The notes under the pieces are model-generated. The model was not told the DNA's origin. It did not search any database and saw only the letters and a list, made by a program, of their open reading frames with translations. 64,000 bases of DNA, from positions 693,356,083 through 693,420,082 of the forward strand of contig NC_081412.1 in NCBI RefSeq assembly GCF_030272615.1, read 5' to 3'. The DNA comes from Cryptomeria japonica (Eukaryota; Streptophyta; Pinopsida; Cupressales; Cupressaceae). A program made the translations under genes and the position numbers. Each line of letters starts with the position of its first letter. Positions within the stretch are counted from its first letter, which is position 1. Below are positions 54,706 to 64,000 of this stretch, piece by piece.

Positions 54706-57267
54706 TGTAAGGCCTTCCCCAAACCAAGCTTTGATTTACTTAGTTGACCATGTTTGACCTTATTAATAATTGCTATATAATTCAATAGAATGGACTATGT
54801 TAGACATATAGATTGGTGAGAAAAGTAATTAAACCAAGTTATAGAATTATTTCACCTTGTGGTGTACATTTGGATGTGTTATGAATTTGAAATCCTAAAG
54901 ATCCTCTGATTGGATAATCTTGATCTAACGTATGTCAGCTATATCTAGATTTAGAACTTATATGATTCCATGATTTGGATAACATTGATGTATGTTGATG
55001 TTTCATTTATATTCTTTATGCTATATAACTCTATATGATTCTAGAATAGGATAAATTGGAGATGATGTATGTCATTATTGGATTTGCAGGACTTTACTAT
55101 GATGATAGAATTAGGATGTATGTTTTATGTATGGAGTAAAATTATGAGAGTTGTGATAATTGCTTATGTGGATTTATTTGGATATAAGATGTATTGATTT
55201 GTGTAAGTGTATATTGTATGTAGAGTGTTTGATGTGTATTTTTATTCATGTGCTTTATATTATATAAGGTTATTCAAAATTACTAATGTGTGATTGAGTT
55301 GCACAGGAAACGTTATCCATGTGACCATGGAAATATTATGGAGAACCAAACCTAGACCTTTGTATGTTCGTAAAACCAGGGTTTGTCTATTTGGAGAGAC
55401 AACACCCTGTTGGTGTCATATTTTATTCGTAATAGTAAATGATGCATGTGTGTTAAATGTTATTTATTTGATTTATTTAAATCCAACAAGAGACAAGATT
55501 TCATGTGCAATTTTGTAAAAGTATTTTCCTTGTGTCACTTGACACATGTGTTGATTTATGTTTGAGTTTTTAAATTTGTCTCTTGGAGGGAATTGTTTAA
55601 CTATAGCTTTTTCAATTAAATTTAATGTGATTCCATAATTGCCTTAGGTAGAGAATCTTTGGGGGTGGTCAACTTAAGTTTGACCCCAAAAATTAACTTC
55701 AGAGGGGTTTAAAAGGGGTTAAATGGACACCTAGGGGTAGTTTAAGAGTGTTTCCTAAAGCCCATAAGGTATACCTAAGTGTTGGATAATTTTAGGCAAG
55801 TTTCTACTCCCATGTGACCTTTTTGACACCCTAAAAAGTGACTTTTCTAAGTTGTGCAAAAATTGATATTAGAAGGCTTGAACTAAGTTGTGAACCTTCC
55901 TTTTTGAATGAGAGTTCCCTTTTCCATTTTACCTTACCTTCCTTTTCAGTTTTTAGAAACTTGTGAGAACTCTCACAAAGGGCTTCTTAAGAAAGAATTA
56001 GAAAATTAGTGGGTAATCACCCACTCTCCATTTTTGAAGACAAAGAATTTTGAAAAGAAAAAGATAGATTTGGGGAATTAAGAATTTGGCTAAGTGTAGA
56101 AAGGAAAGACTTGTGGAATGGGGCTGCTCATCCTCAACAAAACTAGCATACCCTTGGGTAGTTGAAGGTTAGTTTCACCTTTCTTGTAATGTTTTCTTAT
56201 TGCATGTTGTATTGAAAGGAATGCTTGTGTAAAAAAAACTAGTTTTCTTTCTTGCATGTATTCCTTGGAAATTTGTTTGGTGTTTGTGCTTATGCAATTT
56301 ATGTGTTTTGGGAGTAATCAAGGCATCCTACTCTTGGGAGAGAGGATGGTCTTGTGGGTGGTAGAAGTGACAGCCCTCGAGTGAGAGGCTCTCGTTATGA
56401 GAGTGATCACAAGGGATTTTATGTGACCCTTGCTGCATGGCTTGTTTATGCATTGGGGGTCATAAGGAGGGAAATAAGGCATGAATGCCTTGGGGGGCAT
56501 AAGGAATGTGGGGTTGTTATACTTGATGTATTTGGTTTTCCATGAGGTGGCTAAATGTTTTGGTTTGCCATGAGGTGGCTATATGTTTTACCATACTTGT
56601 AGTCTCCTTAGGGTACTTGGTCCACTACCACCCTTGAAAAGACATAAAAAATGTGTGGTGCAGTGAAGTCGGGTTGGGATTGTGTTTGAGTTTGTGTTTC
56701 CCTTGTCTTTTGTGTTTGCATCTGTGTTACCTATCTAGGGCTTGGTTCTCTGAGCTCGGGGGTGGCTACCAATTAGCCTAGGCTGGGAGGTGGGCACTCC
56801 ATGGTCATAGCTTTGATTTAAAATGCAGGTTGTCAGAAGAAAAGAATAGGACATGTGGAAGGTTGTTGGGGTTATTTGTTGCTAAAAAATGTTGTAAATG
56901 TAATTAATGTTCATTGAAATTCCTCACTTATTTGAAAGGAGAGACCTATTTGTAAAGTGACAATAAAGACTTGGGAATATGTTTTAAAGTTATGTAATAT
57001 TTATTCATCCAATACTGCAGAAAAGAAAGAAGTAACTTTGGTTTAGTTTTCTAATTTTTTGAAAGATAACATTGTTGTGTTTGAGGATATTTTGATGAGA
57101 AAGAGATTTATTTATTCCTTTTATGCATAGATAATAATTCAAGGGAATAAAGAAATGAATTAATGTTTGCATGCATGTTGTTTTTAAAAAAAAAGGAAAG
57201 AAAGAGTATTATATAATAATAAAAGTATGTTGGGGTTTTTATGTTATGAAAACATAATTAAGTTTAG

Positions 57268-57315
<48 letters not shown>

Positions 57316-58095
57316 ATAAATATAAATACATATATTTATATAAATATATTATATGTATATTTTTATACATTGGGTTTTAAAATTTTGATGGATAGATCAA
57401 AATGGAGTAAGAATATTTAACCTAGGTGGTTAAAATGTTTAAATTAATTTACGAAGTTATTATTTAAATTGAATTAAAGGGATGGAGAAGCTTTAAATTA
57501 AAAATTTATATAGTAATAAATAATTTAATTAAAATGGTTGAAATGTTTTAATTTAAACAAAATATTTTTTTTAGGATGTAATAAATTATACATTGGGGAA
57601 TTTAAATTTTGTGGTAATATTATTTGTCTATAGGGATTAAAATTCTAGCCACCTAGACGTAGATGCATGTGATTAAATTTTATAAAAAAAAAAATATTCA
57701 ATTGCGAATATAATCGACCCTTTAGTTGATTTAGTTTAAACCACTAATTAATTATTGCTAAGAAAAAAAAAAAGACACTTATAAATCTAAGTGCTAGGAC
57801 TAGTACAATTAGATCCTAAGACCAATGAATGGATATGGGAGATCAATTGTTTCTACGTAATTAATTGATTTAATTATTGAATAATAGCGATGCGACAATA
57901 GAACTAATCAATTAGATTTTCCGCATTTAATTTTAATTATTTTTTATTACTTGAGCTAGTAAATAAAGTTAACTCTAAACATAGTTAAGATGAAACATGT
58001 TATAGCATTTCTTATTTGTCAATTTAAGGTTTAAGTTGTGATTTAAAAAATAAATAAAAATTATCCCATTCTTGCCCTAAATTTTAGGCATGACA
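54706..58095 (-). mobile_element. E2: 3390-bp solo-LTR-like unit, TSD TGAAA
   Basis: Plus-strand edges TGTAAGGCCTTCCCC and TTTTAGGCATGACA, flanked by TGAAA (54701-54705 and 58096-58100). Read on the minus strand it starts TGTCATGCCTAAAATTT, like E1. Shared blocks with E1 include 55310-55420 (against about 22090-22180), 56360-56395 and 56755-56800. No gene was found. It holds a (TG)20 run but not the palindrome array of E1. Confidence 0.8.
57273..57312. repeat. (TG)20 microsatellite in E2
   Basis: Twenty uninterrupted TG dinucleotides between AT-rich stretches. Confidence 0.95.
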
Positions 58096-60063
58096 TGAAA
58101 GTGATTTCGAAGCACCTCAACCGGAAACTCATTTTTCACTAGTTGGAACTTCTTCTGAGAGTGATATACTGACAGTATTTGAAAGGGTAGAAAGGAAAAG
58201 AAAACCCACACCGGTACCCTCTCCTACACCAAAAAGAACCAGACAAAAACACTAGGTAGTAAGGCCTCTAGCAAAGAAAATGACTCCTAAGAAGAAGAAG
58301 GTAAAACAAGATATCGCTCCAATAGACAAAATTCTTAGTGAAATTACAGAGGATGGTAAGCTGAAGAACATCAACAAAATATACAATACACTATCAACTA
58401 ATGATAAGGAAAGAATAGAGAATAGTGTAATCTTACACTTAGATATATACAAGAAATTTTTGATGGAAGTTGTTGATGAAATTCCAAATGATCTGTATAG
58501 AAGACTTGAAGCTAGAAGGTTAGCCATCATTGAGTTGGACAAGAAAATTAAGATTGAAAAACTACTTGCAGTACATCCAATCAACTCAACTGATGAAATT
58601 GATAAACTAATCAGTGAAGCAAACCAGATAGTATTCTCTATTGCTCACCGACATGTAGCACTGATGGCAGGTAGAGTAAAGGAAGTCTCTGAGGAAACAA
58701 CAGATGCATGGGATATATTCTTTGTGGAAAAAGAAAAACAGGAAGAATTACTCAGACCAAAAACTATTTAAGTATATCAAAAGGATAGAGATAAGGGGAA
58801 AGGTAAGGTAGGTGGACCTCCAAGCCTTAAAATAACTAACAATATGCCCCCACCTCTTTAAGATAATCCACCGGTAGATACTACTAATAGTCAACCAGCC
58901 ACAAAGAGTATGAAGACTCCACTAGAGGATACAAATCCTGAGTCTGAAATTTTGTATACTGTGAATGTAGACACCCAGGAAGTAAATGTTATGGTTGACC
59001 AAGAAACCACTGAAGATAAGGAGGAACATGTGACTACTAAGTCACCAGCTATAGAGGTTAAGATAAGCATAGAAAAACCTACACAAGTAGAGTAACCAAC
59101 TGAGGATACCACTGAGAAATTGGTAGAAACAACTGAAAAACCATCTAAAGAACCGGCAAGAGAGAGTTCAGAGGTACAAACTGAGACTCATCTAAGAAAC
59201 CAACAGTTGTAAGCTTAGAAAAACCTTCTAAGACACAGATAGAGAAACTGAAATGGGAATAGGCTGAAGCACAGGTTTAGATAGAGACAATGCCCCCGGC
59301 CCAAACTGAAAAGCATAAACCTTTATTTGTAGAAATGAAAACATAGACTGACCTACCAGAGGTCGAATCATGTAAGGTGATTACCACAACCGGTAGTATG
59401 GCTATTGTAAAGACTGTTGGACAAACATCTGGTACATCTATGGCAGAATTTAGACCTACAAATGTAACAAAGGTCTTATTGGATTCAATAAAGAAGATCA
59501 TAGAATGTAATGCACAAGCCTATAAGGCTATTGATGATACAATTACAATTCTTAAATTGATAGCACCAAAGTGCATTATTGATAATAAGGATTCTTTAGA
59601 TCAACTAGACACATTGTCTAAGTTCATCACCGACAACATATTGATTGTTGATCAAATAAATGAGGATACATTTAAGGAAAGAATGATTAAAGAAAAAGAG
59701 AAATTCTTTGAGGAAATTGTGAAGAAGAACAAGGAGAAAATGGATACCCTATTACCGCAACTTGGAGAAATAATTTTTGACTTCAAGAAACTGTATAGGG
59801 ACACTTGTAAGACAAATATCTTAACAAAAGACCTTGACAAAGAAATCAGGAAAGCACAAGACAAGATTAACAATATTGCTGACAATCTGATAGGAACATC
59901 AGATTCATTTCTGGAGATAGAAAAGAAGATTGCAAAGCTAGAAGAGAAAATCAAGAAGTTAGAGAATGACAAACAAAGAATAAAGAATAAAGCAAAGGAC
60001 TTGAAATGTAGACTTGGTCCAAGACTAGAATACCTCATTTCTTTGAGAAATGAAATATTCTAG

Positions 60064-60510
60064 GCTCTGGTTCTTGGACTGAAGACATCGGAAGAGAAAA
60101 TGCACACTCACTGGTACAGTGCAGAGAACACAAGAGACAATAAAAGATAGCAAAACATTCAGTAATGGTATAAATTTGATTTTTGACAGATATCTTATAG
60201 ATTGTAACCCACCAGCTACAAGAATCCAAGTAGGACTGAAGTGATAGCGAATGACAACCTTTGTCATTGATGTCAAAGGGGGAGTAGTGTGATGAGAAAA
60301 ATGGTCAAAAGGAAGTAGAGATTATCTGCTCAGGGGGAGCACACATTTTTGGAGAAAAATGGTTAGAAGGAAGTAGAGATTACCTTCTTAGGGGAGCACA
60401 CATTTTTGGACATCCAATTTTTTTGGCAAATTTTTTTTTTGGACTTCAGTTTTTGGATGCATTCTTAAATTTTTCTCATGAGTGTTGTCATCAATGCCAA
60501 AGGGGGAGAT
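60064..60510 (+). promoter_or_regulatory. Element D 3' untranslated region and polypurine tract
   Basis: Non-coding. Contains TGTCAAAGGGGGAGTAG (60271-60287), a tandem pair of 57-58-bp repeats (60294-60408), and the terminal ATCAATGCCAAAGGGGGAGAT adjoining the LTR. A weak inverted repeat precedes the tract in the same place as the hairpins of A and B. Confidence 0.7.
60294..60408 (+). repeat. Tandem duplication of 57-58 bp before the D polypurine tract
   Basis: Two units start GAGAAAAATGGT at 60294 and 60352, each ending GGGGAGCACACATTTTTG. A few substitutions and one base of length separate them. Confidence 0.9.
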
Positions 60511-61414
60511 TGTTGGCAAATGCACACTCCAATGAGAAATTGTAGGTGATTGAAGGTATTGTCATTGATGGCAACCTTGCAATCATGTGATACCTGGAGG
60601 CAAACATAGGCACCGACACCGGCAGACTCTACATCGGCACATAGAACACCAGCAGCAAAAAGGAAGAATACCGACATCCTGGCTGACAACAATTTTGTAT
60701 TAATGTATTCTGTAATTGTAGCGTCCTAAAATTGCGACACTTGCAATTTCGACTACATTTGGGTCATCACGATGGCGGTGCAACGTTGAACCTGAATGGT
60801 GGATTGTAATATGACTCATATTAAAATATGACTCATATATGTAAGCCGGCATGGTGGATTGTAATATGACTCATATATGTATGAGATCATTATAGATCAT
60901 TTTGTAGACATGAGATAGGATGCGAAGTATGGAAAAGTAATAGTAGACCTAATATGTGAATTATTGGTTAAGGGTTAATGTTGCAATAGAGCTTAAACCG
61001 GTGTTGAATCTGGCATAAAAGATGCTTATTTGAAGCAGTACAAGACATTGGATTAGTATAATCCATTTTTGTAAGTCAGTGTGACTTCTTTTGTAATTGA
61101 GCAGTGAGCTCTAGGCACTTGGCCTTCCTGCATGTGCAAGCCCCTATTGTAAGAGTAATATTCCCTTATTGGATATTAACAGAATATTGTGGCTCACAAA
61201 TCCCATTGAGGTTTTTCCAACACTGGGTTTCCTCATTAAAATACTGTGTTATGGTGTACTTCTCATGTTGTTGTTATTGTTCTTATTTACTACATTATTT
61301 TTGGTTTACCAGTACTCAGTTTTAATAGGCTTTACATGTTTTAAATCAAGTAATTTGATATATTGGATAGATACTGATTCACCCCCACTCTCAGTATCTT
61401 TGGGAATTCTAACA
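60511..61414 (+). repeat. Element D 3' LTR with a 107-bp excess
   Basis: TGTTGGCAAATGCACACTCC to GGGAATTCTAACA, 904 bp against 797 in the 5' LTR. The extra bases fall between about 60717 and 60870. They include an imperfect hairpin starting TGTAGCGTCCTAAAATTGCG and a local duplication of GGTGGATTGTAATATGACTC. Confidence 0.88.
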
Positions 61415-61419
61415 TAGGA

Positions 61420-62232
61420 TTGAAGCTCTAAGATTATTTATTGCCTATGCTGCTTATAAAAAGTACAAGGTTTATTAGATGAATGTTAAATGTGCATTTT
61501 TGACTGGGGATCTTGATGAAGAAGTTTATATTGATCAACCTGATGGTTTTTCACTATCAGATGATACTGATATGGTTTGTAGGTTTAGGAAAGATTTATA
61601 TGGATTAAAACAAGCACCTAGAGCTTGGTATGCAAGGTTGGAAAAATACCTTTTGAAGGTTGGTTTTATTAAGGCCAGTAATTTATATTATAAAATCACT
61701 AATGATGATATATTGATTGTTGAAGTATTTGTTGATGACATTATTTTTGGAGGTGAAGATAAATTATGCATAGAATTTTCTAAGAATATGGAGAAAGAAT
61801 TTAAGATGTTTATGATTGGTGCGATGAAATTTTTCTTAGGTTTGCAGATTAATCAGACTGACAAAGGTATTTTTATTTGTCAAACTAAATATGCTAAGGA
61901 ATTGTTGAAGAAATTTGGTATGGGAGATTCTAAATCAGTAAGTACACCTATGGTTACAAGTGAGAAATGTATAAGGAAAGATGTTTGTGCAGTGATAAAT
62001 CCTACAACATACAAATCTATGATTGGAGGTCTACTTTATTTTACTTAGACTAGGCCTGATATTATGAATGTTGTTTGTATTGTTTCAATATTTCAAAGTG
62101 ATCCTAGAGATAATCATGAGATGGCGGTGAAAAGGATATCTAGATACTTGCAAGGTACATCAAAATATGGCTTATGGTACCCTAAGGATGATGAATTTAC
62201 TTTATGTACATATACAGATGTTGACTGGGCTG
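61420..62232 (+). pseudogene. Copia J4 reverse transcriptase, C-terminal part
   Basis: Continues J4 RT after D. The open part 61479-62048 has [20 protein letters not shown] (Asn where the family has the first catalytic Asp), LYGLKQAPRAWYARLEKYL and FVDDIIFGG with the catalytic Asp pair (61728-61748). Then come MKFFLGLQINQTDKGIFICQ, YAKELLKKFGM, and after TAG at 62046 TRPDIMNVV, AVKRISRYLQGTSKYGLWY. Stop TAG at 61476. Otherwise the least damaged RT in the window. Confidence 0.88.
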
Positions 62233-62683
62233 GAGATGTTTATGAGTGGAAAGTACTTTTAGTGGAGCTTTCTTTCTTGGAAAGAAGTTTGTTTCATGGA
62301 TCAACAAGAAACAGTCATGTACTTCTTTATCTACTGCTAAAGTTGACTATGTTGTTGCTACTACTAATTGTACACAAGATTTATGGATGAAGCAAATGTT
62401 GAAGGATATAAATGTGGATTGTGATGCACTGGTAGTAATTCACTGTGATAACTCTACTGCTATTGGTATATCAAAGAATCTGGTATTTCACGCTTAGACA
62501 AAGCACATATCTATCAAGTATAATTTTTTGAAGGAGAAGGTGGAAGCAAATGAAGTTAAACTAGTTTATGTGAACACTAAATAATAGATTGCAAATATTT
62601 TCACTAAACCTTTATCCAAGGAATCATTTGAGTACCTGAGAGAGAGATTGGGAGTTTTTGCCCCTTTAACAGAGACTTGATTG
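62233..62683 (+). pseudogene. Copia J4 RNase H
   Basis: Starts near YTDVDWAGDVYEW (62213-62250), then a frameshift. In the new frame AFFLGKKFVSWINKKQSCTS, LSTAKVDYVV (the usual Glu of EAEY is altered), LWMKQMLKDINVDCD, VIHCDNSTAIGISKNLVFH, TAG at 62497, then IKYNFLKEKVEANEVKLVYV, two stops, IFTKPLSKESFEYLRERLG. It removes template RNA in intact copies. Confidence 0.85.
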
Positions 62684-63055
62684 ATATGGTTTGGGATCAG
62701 TCTGACATGCATTATCAGAGATACTATTCATTCTAGCACTGATGTGGGATGCTACTACTTAGGGAGAGTAGTCAGCTTTGAAATTTAGAGGCTTATGTTT
62801 TTGCTTCGATATTTCTATCAAATTTATGGCATTGATGTCAAAGGGGGAGACGTAGTGATGTCAAAAAGAAATTCAGAACTTACAGAGATATTATTCAAAG
62901 GGGGAGAGATATTGATAGGGGGAGAGATATTTATAATCAGAGCTATATGTAGGTGATTGGTTGGTTGTCTTCCATAGGGGGAGACTTGTTTGGTCTTTCT
63001 TGGTACTTAGATGTTTTTCACATCTAGTGTTGCTATCAATGCCAAAGGGGGAGAT
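62684..63055 (+). promoter_or_regulatory. Copia J4 3' region: repeated purine tracts, hairpin, polypurine tract
   Basis: Non-coding. GGGGGAGA-type tracts occur near 62844, 62900, 62919 and 62979, before the terminal GCCAAAGGGGGAGAT. The pre-tract hairpin is ACTTAGATG (63005-63013) with CATCTAGT (63021-63028), one base bulged. The LTR starts at 63056. Confidence 0.75.
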
Positions 63056-64000
63056 TGTTGGCCATTAGGTGGAATTGATTATGTGTTACATTGATATTTT
63101 GTCACTGATGTCAACACTAGATATTTGGATGCTTTACCAGCACCCTTTTGGTCCCAGTAGGTTTAGTATTTTTTGGTTAACTTGGATTTGGCATCATCTG
63201 GTAGGCTCTCATATAATCGAGTGATGGAATTGGCTTGTTCATGATACTCATACTAATATTTGGTCAGTTGGTTTTGGTCTAGTGATTGGATGCTATCCTT
63301 TTTTTTAGAAGATTATTTTCTGGTTCCGGCGAGGGTTTCACCGGTAGAGCTTTTGGTGGATATCTTTGATGCATTACACAATTGGTGTTGGTGCAGGTTC
63401 TGATGGAGTTTCATGATGTTGTTGTTGATCATGTTCGAGACTTGGCATTTGGAGATCATTGTTGATGCGTGTGGACCTATACTTGGTCTTAGTTGATCTA
63501 GGTTATGGACCAGCATTAATGTAACATGTGGATATGACCTATTGTTGTATTTCTAGGATGTCTTATGTGTTGGATATTATTTGTTTGGTCTAAGGCTGAC
63601 ATGGTTTGTAGTTATGTAATTAGTTTATTGTCTGGTGGATGACCTAATTGTTTATGGTTGAGGGTTTGTGTAAATAAGATGTAAGATCTCATTGTATATC
63701 CTCATGGTTATTGTAAAAGGTCATGGTCAAGGAATGTAATGTGTGAATAATGTAATATCATTCAAGCAGAGGATTTGGTTGATTATTAGAGATCAAATTG
63801 GGTTTGTGAAAAAGGATTTAGTCCTCAAGTATCAAGCTTAACTGGAACTGTACTCAAGCATAGGAGATGCTATCTTTTGTAGTTCAACACTTCTCTAGAT
63901 TATAGTATGGATTTATATGTAGTCAGTGAGGCTGCTTTTGTGATGAGCAGTGTGCTCTAGGTTGTTGGCCTTCCTACAAGTGCAAGCCCCTTCATTGCAA
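63056..64000 (+). repeat. Copia J4 3' LTR, cut by the window end
   Basis: TGTTGGCCATTAGGTGG onward, collinear with the other J LTRs to GGCCTTCCTACAAGTGC. The U5 stem-loop region lies beyond the window. Confidence 0.88.

Larger units (their letters stand above)
53437..60063 (+). pseudogene. ORF2 of element D, unknown conserved protein, split by E2
   Basis: The ATG at 53437 starts MASSSTPEFIANPTIVEVV and ...FSQIPKGLV; after a frameshift the main frame is open from 53604 to 54653. Blocks: YIHCNIEELGDDEIKNMY, IVLSRVHGEFFWLDSIHKI, FDKRSLRVNDV, MILGYKATHANRLNSVSS, WLKDELIDNLGKIKRDKKG, FRFGNLLVCLMLYITKQVPG, VDKYQKEICFVIKTDEIWME, AIVPRTIWVTEMGYEI. After E2, in register if 3395 bp are ignored, come KILSEITEDGKLKNINKIYN and EIPNDLYRRLEARR (58280-58771). 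A Thr/Glu-rich linker and a coiled coil (59377-60063, LEEKIKKLENDKQRIKNK) complete the protein. No known enzyme motif was recognised. Confidence 0.65.
51156..61414 (+). mobile_element. Pol-less LTR retrotransposon D, complete, TSD TAGGA
   Basis: LTRs 51156-51952 and 60511-61414, flanked by TAGGA (51151-51155 and 61415-61419). The interior holds primer site, coiled-coil multi-knuckle Gag, ORF2 with coiled-coil tail, a short 3' tandem repeat and polypurine tract. E2 is inserted in ORF2. No protease, integrase or RT is present. It lies in the RT of copia J4. Confidence 0.92.
47037..64000 (+). mobile_element. Copia element J4, full domain set, split by D
   Basis: LTR 47037-48156, gag, protease, integrase, RT, [element D 51156-61419], RT, RNase H, 3' region, and LTR from 63056 running off the window. 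This is the most complete copia copy here and the reference for the abnormal J1-J3 copies. It is inactive, with catalytic residues lost in protease (NSG), integrase and RT and many stops. Confidence 0.85.

Noticed and set aside
53573-54785. Minus-strand frames opposite ORF2 of D
   Set aside because: They are shadows of the plus-strand coding region, which is supported by homology with A and B.

Overview
The window looks like nuclear DNA of a plant with a large, repeat-rich genome. A gymnosperm or another slow-turnover genome would fit, but nothing in the sequence proves the taxon. No ordinary host gene, tRNA or rRNA gene was recognised. Almost every base belongs to decayed, nested LTR retrotransposons or to repeat units without recognisable LTRs.

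Layout. 1-2420: 3' part of a mobile unit of unknown class (family C). 2421-4389 and 11911-12389: pol fragments of a Ty1/copia element (F). Between them lies a minus-strand Ty3/gypsy element (K, 4390-11579), itself carrying a copia LTR fragment, another LTR with primer-binding site (H) and a solo LTR with target duplication CATAT (I, 8601-9451). 12390-24568: element A, which has LTR, Gag-like ORF, a second unknown ORF (ORF2) and a triplicated 3' region, but no pol; it is split by a 3.8-kb solo-LTR-like unit (E1). 24569-64000: a string of copia elements (J1-J4) with abnormal junctions. These are interrupted by pol-less element B (25847-33324, TSD CTAAC), a full-length C unit (33363-39165, TSD CTATC), a solo-LTR-like unit (G, 40938-41717) and pol-less element D (51156-61414, TSD TAGGA). 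D in turn carries E2 (54706-58095, TSD TGAAA), a relative of E1 in the opposite orientation.

How the parts fit together. Elements A, B and D have no protease, integrase or reverse transcriptase, but share signals with the copia J family. These are a U5 stem-loop with a C-rich loop and covarying stems, the initiator-Met-type primer site (ATTGGTATCAGAG-like), a leader motif around CTTGAGGAAGATC, a hairpin just before the polypurine tract, and the tract itself (CAAAGGGGGAGATTG). The simplest reading (inference) is a group of non-autonomous retrotransposons served by copia enzymes. Each encodes a coiled-coil, multi-zinc-knuckle Gag-like protein and ORF2, a conserved protein I cannot assign to a known family. 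This group is the best candidate here for an under-described system.

Decay. All coding regions carry stops, frameshifts or lost catalytic residues, many explainable by C-to-T or G-to-A transitions (CAG to TAG, TGG to TGA, Asp to Asn). The insertion history can be read from six five-base target duplications plus that of C. In several places the host reading frame lines up again once the insertion and one target copy are ignored.
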